From: Altererythrobacter lutimaris
GTDB lineage: Bacteria; Pseudomonadota; Alphaproteobacteria; Sphingomonadales; Sphingomonadaceae
Reading direction: 5' to 3'
Assembly (NCBI RefSeq): GCF_013371495.1
Contig: NZ_JABWTA010000001.1
Location: 2,082,693-2,146,692, forward strand
Length of the DNA stretch: 64,000 bases
The translations under genes and the position numbers were made by a program. The notes under the pieces were generated by a model that saw only the letters and a list, made by a program, of their open reading frames with translations, was not told the DNA's origin and made no database searches. This document shows, piece by piece, positions 10,136 to 19,291 of this stretch (positions are counted from its first letter, which is position 1; each line of letters starts with the position of its first letter).

Positions 10136-10196
10136 ATAGAACCAAAAGTAGGAGGCTGTCAGCGCCGGTTAGAATCCCTGCAGCGCCAAAGGCAGG

Positions 10197-10970
10197 TTAA
10201 CTGATGAAGTACCCTACCACCTTCCATGAAGCGCCTTCACGTTCCAGAGTCACGGTTTCGATAGCCTCTTGCCGGTTCTCGAAGTCAGTGCGGAAACGGA
10301 CGATCTCGAAGCCGTTTGGTGGTGCATTCACCGATGTGACTTCGATCATTTCGCGTCTATGTGCATTGCCAAGAGGAACGCGTGCCTGCTCAGAGGCGGA
10401 ACGCCATGTCTCAAGCGTATTGGGTTCCTGAAAGGACTTGCCGGCGGCATCAAAACTGGCTTGCCAGTCCCCGGCATCGACCAGCAAGAGCCAGGATCGC
10501 GCAGCACCTTCTTTGGAGGCGTCAGATTCAGCAATCGCATCGGGTGCTTTCGATGTGAATGTGTTTTGGTCTGGCTGAGCCCCAATAATGGCGAGGCTTA
10601 GGGCCGATAAGACAACAAGCATGAATACGAATCCTCCAATGGCGATAGGTGGGAACAGGCTTTTCCTGTTCCCGGCAGCCGACACGGCATCGGCCGCAAA
10701 CCCGTTGTCGATCGGATTGGAAGAAATGGCATCCCCTAAAGGCTTGTATGCAGATTGTTTGGCAATCTCCTGATCGCGCTCGGCCAGTATGCGCGCTGCT
10801 TCGCGGCTGCTGGTAACACCAAGCTTGCGACGGGCCGCTCGCAATCGCTCGTTTATCGTGTGGACAGAAAGCTCCAGATGGTTCGCCATAGACTTAGCGT
10901 CGTGGCCGCGCAGCATCAGTCGAAGCGTGTCCTTCTCCTTTGTAGTAAGCGCATCAAAGCCGTCCTGCAT
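10197..10970 (-). CDS. LuxR-type HTH regulator with membrane anchor and DUF4019 domain
   Basis: The 257-residue product begins with a LuxR/GerE helix-turn-helix (FDALTTKEKDTLRLMLRGHDAKSMANHLELSVHTINERLRA split across about residues 5-45). A linker follows, then one transmembrane helix (FVFMLVVLSALSLAIIGA) and a C-terminal domain matching DUF4019 (ARSWLLLVDAGDWQASFDAA to EGASWKVVGYFIS). The topology puts the DNA-binding domain in the cytoplasm and DUF4019 in the periplasm, suggesting a membrane-bound sensor-regulator; the signal is unknown. I chose the Met at 10970 because related proteins start just before GFDALT; the upstream start is a GTG at 11006 with no ribosome binding site. It is divergent from the RHH gene. 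Confidence 0.8.
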   Translation of the reverse strand: MQDGFDALTTKEKDTLRLMLRGHDAKSMANHLELSVHTINERLRAARRKLGVTSSREAARILAERDQEIAKQSAYKPLGDAISSNPIDNGFAADAVSAAGNRKSLFPPIAIGGFVFMLVVLSALSLAIIGAQPDQNTFTSKAPDAIAESDASKEGAARSWLLLVDAGDWQASFDAAGKSFQEPNTLETWRSASEQARVPLGNAHRREMIEVTSVNAPPNGFEIVRFRTDFENRQEAIETVTLEREGASWKVVGYFIS

Positions 10971-11055
10971 ATTCCAGTTATGGTAAGTTGCGCGGAGGGC
11001 GACCACCCCAAAAAATTCGTATCACGCGATGATCGCCTGCTCTAAGGATGCGCGC

Positions 11056-11280
11056 ATGCCTCCACGCTACCATCCACCCGTAAAGCGCTCGATCGAGATT
11101 GCTGGTCACAAGACGTCGATCAGCCTCGAGCCCGTTTTCTGGGACATGTTGCGTGCCGCATCCGAGGCCGAAGCCGTGCCAATCAACGCATTGGTTGCGC
11201 GCATCGACGAAGAGCGAATTCAGGCTGAAACGCCCCCAGGCCTTGCCAGCGCAATCCGAGTCTGGCTCGTTAGCCGATAA
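11056..11280 (+). CDS. Ribbon-helix-helix domain protein
   Basis: The 74-residue protein matches the RHH_4 type of small DNA-binding domain: KRSIEIAGHKTSISLEPVFW followed by AINALVARID-like helices and a C-terminal SAIRVWLV. Such proteins act as dimeric repressors; the target is unknown. The ATG at 11056 has an AAGGAT ribosome binding site, so it is preferred over the upstream Met at 11029. It runs divergent from the LuxR/DUF4019 gene 85 bases away and convergent with murA, 11 bases apart. No toxin gene adjoins it, so an antitoxin role is not supported. Confidence 0.75.
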   Translation: MPPRYHPPVKRSIEIAGHKTSISLEPVFWDMLRAASEAEAVPINALVARIDEERIQAETPPGLASAIRVWLVSR

Positions 11281-11291
11281 AGACTCCGTGG

Positions 11292-12575
11292 TTAGTCGTC
11301 GCCCACGCGCTCGATATCTGCACCAAGCATCTGAAGCTTCTCTTCAAGCCGCTCATAACCACGATCCAGATGGTATAGCCGGCGCACAGTCGTCTCGCCT
11401 TCTGCAGCAAGTCCAGCAATCACAAGGCTCATTGAAGCACGCAGGTCAGTGGCCATCACTTCCGCACCCGTTAGCTCAGCTGGCCCCTTCACAATCGCTG
11501 TGCGCCCTTCAGTTGCAATATCAGCGCCCATTCGGCCAAGCTCCGGCACATGCATAAAGCGATTCTCGAAGATTGTCTCTTTCAGGACGCTTGTGCCGTC
11601 AGCTTTGGTGAGCAAGCTCATCAACTGAGCCTGCATGTCAGTAGCCAGACCGGGGAATGGCGCGGTCGTTAGGTTCGTGGGCTTTAGAGCCCCGTTGGCA
11701 CGAACAGTAATGCCCTTCTTGTCTTCTTCAATCTCGACGCCAATCGATTGCAATGCATGGATCGTCGAAGCCATGTCATGCGCGTTGGCGCCTTCCAAAC
11801 GTGCTTCGCCGCCAGTGATCGCAACCGCACAAGCATAGGAGCCTGCCTCAATCCTATCCGCCATAACCTTATAGGTCGCACCGTTGAGGCGCTTGACGCC
11901 ATGGATCGTCAGGTCGGACGAACCGATCCCTTCAATCTCTGCGCCCATCGCCGCCAGTAGATTGCACAGATCGACGATCTCCGGTTCGCGTGCAGCGTTG
12001 AACAAACGACTTGTCCCGTTCGCCAATACAGCTGCCATGAGCGCGTTCTCGGTTGCTCCCACCGAGACCACAGGGAAATCCAAGTCTCCTCCAGGCAAGC
12101 CACCATCTGGCGCCACCGCTTTCACATAACCTCGTGCCAGCTCGATCTCTGCCCCGAAAGCCTCGAGCGCCTTCAAGTGTAGATCGATCGGGCGGTTTCC
12201 GATTGCACACCCACCGGGCATGGAAACAGTTGCTTCGCCCATGCGCGCAAGCATGGGACCAAGGACGAGGATTGATGCACGCATTTTGCGAACCAGGTCA
12301 TACGGGGCAACCGTAGAGGTGATCCGCGGCGCCTCATAAGTCACTACTCGCCCGTAATCCTCAGGTCGAGAGCCCGCGATACTCACAGTCACACCGAACT
12401 GTGTCATCAAGTGCTGAAAGCCGTCGATATCAGCCAGTCGCGGCAGATTTCGCAGCGTCAGCGGTTCTTCGGTCAAAAGTGCGCAAGGAATGAGCGTCAA
12501 CGCTGCATTCTTAGCGCCTGAAATCGGGAGTGTGCCAGAAAGGCGCTTGCCGCCTTTAATTACCAATTTGTCCAT
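11292..12575 (-). CDS. murA: UDP-N-acetylglucosamine 1-carboxyvinyltransferase
   Basis: This 427-residue enzyme transfers enolpyruvate from PEP to UDP-GlcNAc, the first committed step of peptidoglycan synthesis in the cytoplasm. The substrate-binding SGAKNAAL motif is at about 20-27. The loop [20 protein letters not shown] holds the catalytic Cys (about 121), the residue alkylated by fosfomycin, so the protein should be fosfomycin-sensitive. The segments [15 protein letters not shown] and [18 protein letters not shown] are conserved. It is divergent from galU, 102 bases away, so two cell-envelope precursor genes share a control region. Confidence 0.97.
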   Translation of the reverse strand: MDKLVIKGGKRLSGTLPISGAKNAALTLIPCALLTEEPLTLRNLPRLADIDGFQHLMTQFGVTVSIAGSRPEDYGRVVTYEAPRITSTVAPYDLVRKMRASILVLGPMLARMGEATVSMPGGCAIGNRPIDLHLKALEAFGAEIELARGYVKAVAPDGGLPGGDLDFPVVSVGATENALMAAVLANGTSRLFNAAREPEIVDLCNLLAAMGAEIEGIGSSDLTIHGVKRLNGATYKVMADRIEAGSYACAVAITGGEARLEGANAHDMASTIHALQSIGVEIEEDKKGITVRANGALKPTNLTTAPFPGLATDMQAQLMSLLTKADGTSVLKETIFENRFMHVPELGRMGADIATEGRTAIVKGPAELTGAEVMATDLRASMSLVIAGLAAEGETTVRRLYHLDRGYERLEEKLQMLGADIERVGDD

Positions 12576-12640
12576 GAAATGCCTTTAAACGATCCACCAA
12601 CACCCGCAACCGTCATCGCTTGGCCACAATGGCCTGGCAG

Positions 12641-12669
12641 TTGACGGCGTTAGAAACTCAATCTTATCG
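12641..12669 (+). promoter_or_regulatory. Candidate galU promoter giving a leaderless transcript
   Basis: TTGACG (12641-12646) is followed after 17 bases by TTATCG (12664-12669). Only eight bases separate that -10 from the galU ATG at 12678, and no ribosome binding site is visible there. Transcription would start at or next to the ATG. This is inferred from sequence alone. Confidence 0.45.
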
Positions 12670-12677
12670 GACACTTC

Positions 12678-13559
12678 ATGAACACGCGCAAACCGATCAA
12701 GAAAGCCGTATTTCCTGTCGCAGGTCTCGGCACCCGTTTCCTTCCGGCTACGAAGGCTATCCCCAAGGAACTGTTGCCGATCGTTGATCGCCCGCTGATC
12801 CAGTACGCAGTCGATGAAGCGCGCGAGGCTGGCATTGAGCAGATGATCTTCGTGACAGGACGAGGCAAGACCGCAATTGTCGAGCACTTCGACATGGCGT
12901 TCGAGCTTGAAACCACCATGAGCGAGCGCGGCAAGGACATGGGCGTTCTGGAGGCAACTAGGGCAACGCCCGGCGACATCATCACTGTACGCCAGCAAGT
13001 ACCGATGGGCCTCGGCCATGCGATCTGGTGCGCGCGCGCGATCGTCGGTGATGAACCTTTTGCGATCTTTCTCCCCGACGAGCTGATGATCGGCAAGAAA
13101 GGTGGCACTGGCTGCATGAAGCAGATGGTCGATGCCTATGAACAGGTCGGCGGCAATCTGATCAGCGTGCTCGAAGTGCCTCATGAAGAGGTCTCAAGCT
13201 ACGGCGTAATCGATCCGGGCGCAGCCGACGGGGCGCTAACCGAGGTCAAAGGACTGGTTGAGAAGCCCCCGGTTGCGGAAGCGCCTTCGAACAAGATCAT
13301 TTCCGGTCGCTACATCTTGCAACCCGAAGTCATGCGCACGCTGGAAAATCAGGGCAAAGGCGCTGGCGGAGAAATCCAGCTAACGGACGCGATGGCACGG
13401 ATGATCGGTGACCAGCCCTTCCACGCGGTCACGTTTGACGGGGCTCGTTATGATTGCGGGAGCAAGACAGGCTTTGTTGAAGCGACGCTGGCGCTAGCGC
13501 TAGAGCGCGAAGACATGGGCGCAGAAGTGCGCGCAATTGCGCGGCGCCTTCTAGGATAA
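12678..13559 (+). CDS. galU: UTP-glucose-1-phosphate uridylyltransferase
   Basis: The 293-residue enzyme makes UDP-glucose from UTP and glucose-1-phosphate, feeding LPS, exopolysaccharide and glycan synthesis. The nucleotidyltransferase signature is GLGTRFLPATKAIPKELLPIVDRP near the N-terminus, split here by its conserved GxGTRFLPxTK core. Further family motifs are QYAVDEAREAGI, LGHAIWCARAIVGDEPFAIFLPDEL, GGEIQLTDAMARM, and YDCGSKTGFVEA at the C-terminus. Length is normal. It is monocistronic, ended by a hairpin terminator. A long open frame antisense to it (12585-13184) is a coding shadow. Confidence 0.96.
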   Translation: MNTRKPIKKAVFPVAGLGTRFLPATKAIPKELLPIVDRPLIQYAVDEAREAGIEQMIFVTGRGKTAIVEHFDMAFELETTMSERGKDMGVLEATRATPGDIITVRQQVPMGLGHAIWCARAIVGDEPFAIFLPDELMIGKKGGTGCMKQMVDAYEQVGGNLISVLEVPHEEVSSYGVIDPGAADGALTEVKGLVEKPPVAEAPSNKIISGRYILQPEVMRTLENQGKGAGGEIQLTDAMARMIGDQPFHAVTFDGARYDCGSKTGFVEATLALALEREDMGAEVRAIARRLLG

Positions 13560-13630
13560 GTGAAACAGCAAACGGGCTGATGATAGCCTCACTTCTAGTG
13601 AGTCCAAGTCCCTGCCTTGATAATAATAAG

Positions 13631-13667
13631 ACCTCCCGAACACCTGAGTGCTCGGGAGGCCTTTTTG
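13631..13667 (+). terminator. Intrinsic terminator after galU
   Basis: CCTCCCGA (13632-13639) pairs with TCGGGAGG (13652-13659), with CAC/GTG extending the stem around a CTGA loop, followed by CCTTTTTG. It lies 70 bases after the galU stop and 20 before the convergent flotillin gene. Confidence 0.9.
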
Positions 13668-13685
13668 TTTCATGAAAGCAGTCCG

Positions 13686-15431
13686 CTATTCGGCGGCTTG
13701 CTCCAGCTCATCACCTGAGCCATCACTGCCCGAAGCGCGCGGTTTCTCTGGCAGCTCGATTGGGGCTGCAGCGGGAGATGCGTCTTCGGTTTCCTTCGCT
13801 GCACCTTGCACAAGCGCGCCTAGCGAAGATCCATCAAGACCGAGCTCTTTCATCAGCCCGTCAAGCACCGGTGCCTGTGCACGGTAAGCCAGCGCTGCCG
13901 ACACTGCGTCGGTCGCCAGATTTCCTGAGCCATTACCCGCGCCTTTGCCAGCGGGCGCTCCGGAATCTGCCCCTTTGCTGCCACCATTGGTGAGGCCGTC
14001 AACCTGCACAATCTTGATCGAGTCGATCGCTTCCATCGGCTTAGCGCTCTCGCGCACAACTTCAGGCAGCACTTCCAGCAAAGCGAGCTTGGTTTTGAGG
14101 CTGATCTGGTCGAGCGACAGGATATTCGCCGCTTCGTTGATCGCCTGCTGACCGGCGGCTTCGACTTCGAAGCGGATGCGCGCAGCTTCCGCACGAAGCT
14201 TTTCAGCTTCCGCTTCACCCTCTGCTTCGCGGCGCAAGGCTTCTGCACGGTTGGCGGCTGCATCACGTTCTGCTTCGGCTTCTACCTTGACGCCGATCGC
14301 TTCACGCTCTGCTTGTTTCGACGCTTCGATCAGTTCGATACGCTTGAGGCGATCCGCAATCTCGGTTTCCCGAGAAGTCGTGACTTGCTCTTCTGCAGCC
14401 ACAGCTTTGGCGCGGGCGGCATCGGCTTCGGCTTTCGCCTGGCTTTCTTCCCGACTCTTGTTCTGAACCGCGATCTGCTGCTCCTGGCGAGCAATCTCTA
14501 GCGCCCGGGTCTGATCGATCCGAGCTTCTTCGACTAAGCGGTCAGCTTCGATCTGCTGCGCATCGACTTGCTTCTTGGCTTCGATCCGCGCGGCCTCGGC
14601 TTCCTGATTTCGCTCTGCCTGCTGACGGGCGATCTCTGACATCTGCGCAGCACGCCGCACTTCAACTTCGCGTTCCTGCTCAAGCTGAGCAAACTCATTG
14701 TCGCGCCCAATCTCGTAGCTACGCTTGTCCGCTTCGAGATTCTTCGTCTCCATCTGGACGCGCGTGTCCTGCTCGATATCGTTGCGCAGCTTCTTGCGCG
14801 CCTCGATCTGTTCAGTGAGCTTCGTTAGACCTTCCGCGTCAAATGCGTTGTTCGCATTGAAGTGCTCGATCGAGGTCTGGTCCAAGCCGGTCAGCGAGAC
14901 CGATTCCAGCTCAAGGCCGTTCATGGCCAAGTCGTTTGACGAAACCTGCTGCACCTTCTGGACGAAGTCCGCACGTTGTTCATGCAGCTCGTTCATGCTC
15001 ATGCCTGCCGCCACGGAGCGCAAGGCATCGACGAACTTGCCTTCGACGAGGTCTTTCAAAGCTTCCGGATGCATGGTGCGTTGACCAAGTGTCTGTGCAG
15101 CCATCGCGATTGCGGTCGCATCAGGGCGGACGCGGACGTAGAATTCCGCCTTCACATCAATCCGCAAGCGGTCGAGCGTTATAAGCGCATCCTGATTTTT
15201 GCGCTCCACTGCCAGGCGCACGGTGTTCATGTTCACCGGCATGGTCTCGTGGAACACTGGCAGCACCAACGCACCGCCATTCATAATGACTTTCTCTCCG
15301 CCGACACCTGTTCGTACGAACGCAACTTCCTTGGACGCTCGACGATACAGCCGGGTGATTGTGAAGAGGATGATGAGGAAGGCAAGAAATCCGCCTCCGC
15401 CGATTACTGCGATATCAATAAAATTTTCCAT
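13686..15431 (-). CDS. Flotillin-family (YqiK-like) membrane scaffold protein
   Basis: The 581-residue protein has one N-terminal membrane helix (IDIAVIGGGGFLAFLIILF), an SPFH/band-7 domain at about 25-200 (RTGVGGEKVIMNGGALVLP, RLRIDVKAEFYVRVRPDA) and a long Ala/Glu/Arg-rich coiled coil at about 205-440 with heptad-like EAEAAR repeats. The tail (about 490-581) is Gly/Ser/Pro-rich. Flotillins oligomerise at ordered membrane patches and influence envelope integrity and protein sorting. It is 36 bases after the YqiJ-like gene on the same strand, the same pairing as yqiJ-yqiK in E. coli. Confidence 0.9.
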   Translation of the reverse strand: MENFIDIAVIGGGGFLAFLIILFTITRLYRRASKEVAFVRTGVGGEKVIMNGGALVLPVFHETMPVNMNTVRLAVERKNQDALITLDRLRIDVKAEFYVRVRPDATAIAMAAQTLGQRTMHPEALKDLVEGKFVDALRSVAAGMSMNELHEQRADFVQKVQQVSSNDLAMNGLELESVSLTGLDQTSIEHFNANNAFDAEGLTKLTEQIEARKKLRNDIEQDTRVQMETKNLEADKRSYEIGRDNEFAQLEQEREVEVRRAAQMSEIARQQAERNQEAEAARIEAKKQVDAQQIEADRLVEEARIDQTRALEIARQEQQIAVQNKSREESQAKAEADAARAKAVAAEEQVTTSRETEIADRLKRIELIEASKQAEREAIGVKVEAEAERDAAANRAEALRREAEGEAEAEKLRAEAARIRFEVEAAGQQAINEAANILSLDQISLKTKLALLEVLPEVVRESAKPMEAIDSIKIVQVDGLTNGGSKGADSGAPAGKGAGNGSGNLATDAVSAALAYRAQAPVLDGLMKELGLDGSSLGALVQGAAKETEDASPAAAPIELPEKPRASGSDGSGDELEQAAE

Positions 15432-15467
15432 TGCTTCTCCTTGGTTGTTGAACTGTGTGATGACGCA

Positions 15468-16109
15468 CTATCGCGACGTAATGACTGTGCCTTGCGCCGG
15501 TGCGGCATAGAACTGGCCGCCTTCCTTGCGCAGGAGCAGGACCTGCTGGCCAGCTGGGAAAGATTGCGATGCATCGTCCGGCTCCACCATGACCAGATGC
15601 GACTGGCCATGCTGATCAAAGACCTTCGCCCTTGCTGGCGAGCCAGCCCGAGCTGTCCCATCGGTGATGACGGCCTCACGCCCGAGCAGTGTGTCGACAC
15701 TGACCGCTGTTGTCTTGTCCTTGGGCAAGATCGCCCCCAATGGGCGCACGAGGACGCCTGTCACTGGTAGAGCGAGCCCAGCGGTAATCAGCGCGGCAAG
15801 CCAGCGCTCGAATGGCGCGCCCAAGAGGCTGTCTGCAAGCGCTTGGATACCCATCCCGGCTCCGGCAAAGATGAACAGATACACCGCCAGCCACGCCATG
15901 AGCGGGACACGACCGAGGCCCAATAGGCTCGCAGCACCGCCGGCGAAGCCTGCGCCCTTTCCGCCCATTTCAGCATCGAAATCGGCATCAAGATCCGCAT
16001 CCGCACCGTCCAGAATGTCTCCCAGACCAGTCCCTTGCAGGATAGCCAGGAACAGCATCAGAACGAGCGCCGCGGCAAACGGCATGTTATACGGCTCAAG
16101 CAGCGTCAT
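15468..16109 (-). CDS. YqiJ/NfeD-like membrane protein with OB-fold
   Basis: The 213-residue protein has three or so membrane helices (FAAALVLMLFLAILQGTGL; MAWLAVYLFIFAGAGMGIQA; WLAALITAGLALPVTGVLV) and a C-terminal OB-fold domain (about 135-213, with LLGREAVITDGTARAGSPARAKV and HLVMVEP). Proteins of this kind partner flotillins, and the gene stands immediately upstream of one. An acidic DADLDADFDAE stretch lies between the first two helices. The molecular role is unknown beyond this association. Confidence 0.8.
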   Translation of the reverse strand: MTLLEPYNMPFAAALVLMLFLAILQGTGLGDILDGADADLDADFDAEMGGKGAGFAGGAASLLGLGRVPLMAWLAVYLFIFAGAGMGIQALADSLLGAPFERWLAALITAGLALPVTGVLVRPLGAILPKDKTTAVSVDTLLGREAVITDGTARAGSPARAKVFDQHGQSHLVMVEPDDASQSFPAGQQVLLLRKEGGQFYAAPAQGTVITSR

Positions 16110-16242
16110 TTGCGCGCTCCAGCGAGGCTGGACGCCTTGTTTTCTCTACGTTTTCTCATAGTGTTCATGTAGCAGAAAGGTGCGCATTTGGGTAGCAAAA
16201 TCGGACAAGACCTTGCCGATTTTCGAAACATGATTGCGCGTA

Positions 16243-17538
16243 TCAGTTCGCATCAAAGCGAATTGGCAATGATTTTAATCCGCCGACAAAGGTGGAGGTT
16301 GCGCGTTTTGGCTCTCCGGCAAGCTCAATCGTCTCAATCCGGTCAAGCAACGTCTCGAACAGGATGCGCATTTCGAGCCGCGCCAGATGAAGTCCAAGAC
16401 ACTGATGGGCCCCTGCACCGAACGCCAGATGTCGGTTGGGGCTGCGCGCCGCGTCAAACCGGCGCGGATCATCAAATTGTGCAGGATCGTGATTGGCTGC
16501 GACATAGTTCATCATCAGCCAATCGCCTTTCCTGATCTGCTGGCCGCTAAGCTCAACATCTTCCGCTGCCGTGCGCATGAAGTGCTGTACAGGCGTAGTC
16601 CAGCGGATCGCCTCTTCAACGATGCCGCCAAGCAGCGACCTATCAGCTTTCACACGCGCCCATTGCTCCGGATCCTGAGCCAGAGCCATCATCGCGCCCG
16701 CTGTGGAGGCGCTCGTCGTGTCATGTCCAGCGGTTGCAACGATGATGTAGTAGCCCGCCATGTCTCGCGGTGGCAAAGGCTCGCCATCGACTGTCGCATT
16801 GGCGATCACGCTCGCCACATCGTCCGTCGGATTGGCGCGGCGATCGTCAGCCATCGCCGCAAAGTAATCCTCAAACGTGCTGACTGCGCCAGCGACCAAT
16901 TGAACCACTTGTTCCGGCGTCATCTTTTCCATGCCTGTCCCGGACAGGTCCTTGTCCTGACCGCCAAAGAGCTGCTGGGTAAGCATCTGCATGCGCGGCT
17001 CGTCCTCTTCAGGCACGCCGAGGATCTGCATCACCACATGCAGCGGATAGGGGCCTGCAACCGATTTCACGAAATCGACTTCCGGGCCAGCCGCGACCAT
17101 CGCATCGACAGTCCGCTCTGCTATCGAACGAATCTCTCCTTCGATGCGCGCCAGGTTACGCGGCATGAACCAGTCTTGCGTGAGCTTGCGATATTTGGGG
17201 TGGATAGGGGCGTCGAAGACTACCAGCGAATCAACCAACATATCGCTGCCGGTTGCAGCCCTGCTGAACTCAATCGCTTGCCGGAAGCTGAAAACGACAG
17301 GCCGGGGGTTGTTGAGGAAGGTCGCATTGTCCTTCGACATCCGCATCACGTCTTCATAGCGGGTTACCAGCCAGAACGGATCAAACAGCTCACCATCATC
17401 TGCTTCGACAAGCGCGACAGGCGTGCTCGAACGAATATGATCGAACGTATCAAGCAGACTGTCCCATTGAGCATAGGCATGCGGATCAATCACCGCGCGG
17501 GCGAGATCGGGCGAAAGCTGAGCGGGCTTGTCTGCCAT
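16243..17538 (-). CDS. Cytochrome P450 (soluble bacterial type)
   Basis: The 431-residue haem monooxygenase shows the I-helix AGHDTTSAS, the ExxR helix in VEEAIRW, and the haem-ligand loop LAFGAGAHQCLGLHLARLEM with the proximal Cys. There is no membrane anchor, so it should be cytoplasmic and take electrons from a ferredoxin and ferredoxin reductase; a reductase-like gene lies at 40.4 kb. It starts 5 bases after the acyl-CoA ligase stop, indicating an operon acting on one carboxylic-acid substrate such as a fatty, terpenoid or steroid acid. Substrate cannot be assigned. Confidence 0.93.
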   Translation of the reverse strand: MADKPAQLSPDLARAVIDPHAYAQWDSLLDTFDHIRSSTPVALVEADDGELFDPFWLVTRYEDVMRMSKDNATFLNNPRPVVFSFRQAIEFSRAATGSDMLVDSLVVFDAPIHPKYRKLTQDWFMPRNLARIEGEIRSIAERTVDAMVAAGPEVDFVKSVAGPYPLHVVMQILGVPEEDEPRMQMLTQQLFGGQDKDLSGTGMEKMTPEQVVQLVAGAVSTFEDYFAAMADDRRANPTDDVASVIANATVDGEPLPPRDMAGYYIIVATAGHDTTSASTAGAMMALAQDPEQWARVKADRSLLGGIVEEAIRWTTPVQHFMRTAAEDVELSGQQIRKGDWLMMNYVAANHDPAQFDDPRRFDAARSPNRHLAFGAGAHQCLGLHLARLEMRILFETLLDRIETIELAGEPKRATSTFVGGLKSLPIRFDAN

Positions 17539-17543
17539 TGGCG

Positions 17544-19076
17544 TCAGGCTTCTGCCTGCGTTGCGAATTCGTCGCGTAATTCGCGTTTATAGAGCTTGCC
17601 ATTGGCTTCGCGCGGCAGGTCCGGGCGGAAGTCGAACAGCTTGGGCATCTTGATCCGCGCAAGCTGCGGCTCAAGATAGTTGCGCAGCTCCTGCTCCAGC
17701 GCATCGCCAGCTTCGCTCATATCGAGCGGCTGCACCACGGCTACGACTTTCTCACCCAGGTCCGGATCTGGCGCGCCGATCACGGCTGCATCCATGATCT
17801 TCTCATGGCTTACGAGCAAGTTCTCGACCTCCTGCGGGTATATATTGACGCCGCCTGAGATGATCATGTGGCTCTTGCGGTCAGTGAGGTAGACAAACCC
17901 GTCCTCATCGACATGGCCGATATCGCCGATAGTCATCCAGCCCTTAGGGTGCATCGCCTCGTTCGTCTTGTCCGGGTCGTTGTGATAAGACGGCATCAGA
18001 TTATTTTCGAAGTAAAGCAGTCCGTCTTCGCCGGGCGGCAATTCCTCACCATCAGGCCCGCAGACATGCAATGTGCCATAGATCGCGCGGCCCACACTGC
18101 CCGGATGTTCGAGCCAGTCCTTCGCATGGATCATGGTCATCCCCACGCCTTCGGAACCGGCGTAATACTCATTTACGATGGGGCCCCACCATTCGATCAT
18201 CTCTTGCTTGATCGGAACCGGGCAAGGAGCGGCAGCATGAAGCGCACGTTGATGACTGGAGAGGTCATATTTCGTACGGATCGCCGGATCGAGCTTTAGC
18301 ATACGAACGAAGTGTGTTGGTACCCACTGGCTGTCTGTAATCTTGTACTTCTCGATTGCAGCAAGCGCAGCCTCGGGGTCGAACTTCTCCATAACGACCA
18401 GTGTTCCACCAAGCCGCTGCGCGGCAGAGCACCAGGCTAGCGGCGCCGCGTGATAAAGCGGAGCAGGCGACAAATAGATCATGCTGCCGTCAGCAGGCAT
18501 GCCTGCCCCCATGGTCGCCAAGCCGATAAAAGGGATCATCGCTTGCGGATCGGGATCCTCAGGCGGCGCAGGCCGAATGCCCTTAGGCCTGCCAGTCGTG
18601 CCTGAAGAATACAGCATGGTGAGACCCGCCCGTTGATCAGGGATAGGCTCTGAAGGATGGGAAGCAATTACCGCTTCAAAGTCTTCTTCGCCTTCGCCGC
18701 CAACAACGAGGAAGTCGAGATCTGGGCACTCAGCGCGGACTTTCTCCATGACACCATCGAACATCCGCGAAGTGATCAGCAGCCTAGATCCGCTGTCCTG
18801 CAAGATATAGGCGATTTCAGGCGCTGTAAGACGTGTCGAAATAGGGACCAGCATGGTTCCTGCCCGCTGCGAGCCCCATACAAGCGTGAAGTAATGATGC
18901 GTATTTTCCAGTAGCACTGCGAAAGCTTCGTCTGGCTTGAAGCCTTTCGCGCGGAGCAATTGGGCGAAGCGGTTTGCCGCCTCATCCATCTCGCCATAAG
19001 TCACAGTGTGACCACTGGCCGCCATGATAATTGCTGGGTGGTCAGGGCGCGATAGCGCGTGCTGAATCGGGTGCAT
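17544..19076 (-). CDS. Acyl-CoA synthetase (AMP-forming, FadD-like)
   Basis: The 510-residue ANL-family ligase activates a carboxylic acid through an acyl-adenylate to its CoA thioester. The AMP-binding P-loop is LYSSGTTGRPKGI (about 160-172). The A5-type motif is EYYAGSEGVGMTMI, the A8 region is GWMTIGDIGHVDEDGFVYLTDR split over about 385-405, and the C-terminal catalytic Lys lies in REANGKLYKRELRDE. GGAGAG stands before the start. It heads a two-gene unit with the P450 downstream. The substrate class is uncertain; the closest architecture is that of fatty-acid or steroid side-chain ligases. Confidence 0.92.
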   Translation of the reverse strand: MHPIQHALSRPDHPAIIMAASGHTVTYGEMDEAANRFAQLLRAKGFKPDEAFAVLLENTHHYFTLVWGSQRAGTMLVPISTRLTAPEIAYILQDSGSRLLITSRMFDGVMEKVRAECPDLDFLVVGGEGEEDFEAVIASHPSEPIPDQRAGLTMLYSSGTTGRPKGIRPAPPEDPDPQAMIPFIGLATMGAGMPADGSMIYLSPAPLYHAAPLAWCSAAQRLGGTLVVMEKFDPEAALAAIEKYKITDSQWVPTHFVRMLKLDPAIRTKYDLSSHQRALHAAAPCPVPIKQEMIEWWGPIVNEYYAGSEGVGMTMIHAKDWLEHPGSVGRAIYGTLHVCGPDGEELPPGEDGLLYFENNLMPSYHNDPDKTNEAMHPKGWMTIGDIGHVDEDGFVYLTDRKSHMIISGGVNIYPQEVENLLVSHEKIMDAAVIGAPDPDLGEKVVAVVQPLDMSEAGDALEQELRNYLEPQLARIKMPKLFDFRPDLPREANGKLYKRELRDEFATQAEA

Positions 19077-19194
19077 CGGTTTAATCTCTCCAGGTCCGGC
19101 TTTGATTTAATGGGGCGCCGGTTGCAGGACAAAACCTACTCAGAGAGCGCGGGCTGACAAGCGAAATCGGCTCGCCACGCTGCCTGAGCGCAAG

Positions 19195-19225
19195 AAAAAA
19201 GGCGGCGGGGAAACCCCCGCCGCCC
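19195..19225 (-). terminator. Intrinsic terminator of the M23 peptidase gene
   Basis: Read on the minus strand, GGCGGCGGGG and its complement form a 10-bp GC stem (19201-19210 with 19214-19224) around a three-base loop, followed by six T's. It lies 67 bases after the peptidase stop. A second hairpin (GGACAT/ATGTCC) lies just before it. Confidence 0.85.
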
Positions 19226-19291
19226 ATATCTCCGGACATCCTCTCCTATGTCCGAACCCGCTTCCAGGCGGGAAACTCTTGGGAGTGCAGC

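Noticed and set aside
12585..13184. 199-residue open frame antisense to galU
   Set aside because: It opposes the galU catalytic core and has no family resemblance.
16387..17592. 401-residue open frame antisense to the P450
   Set aside because: Same shadow effect; the P450 on the other strand has all family motifs, while this frame is rich in Arg, His and Cys without a recognisable domain.
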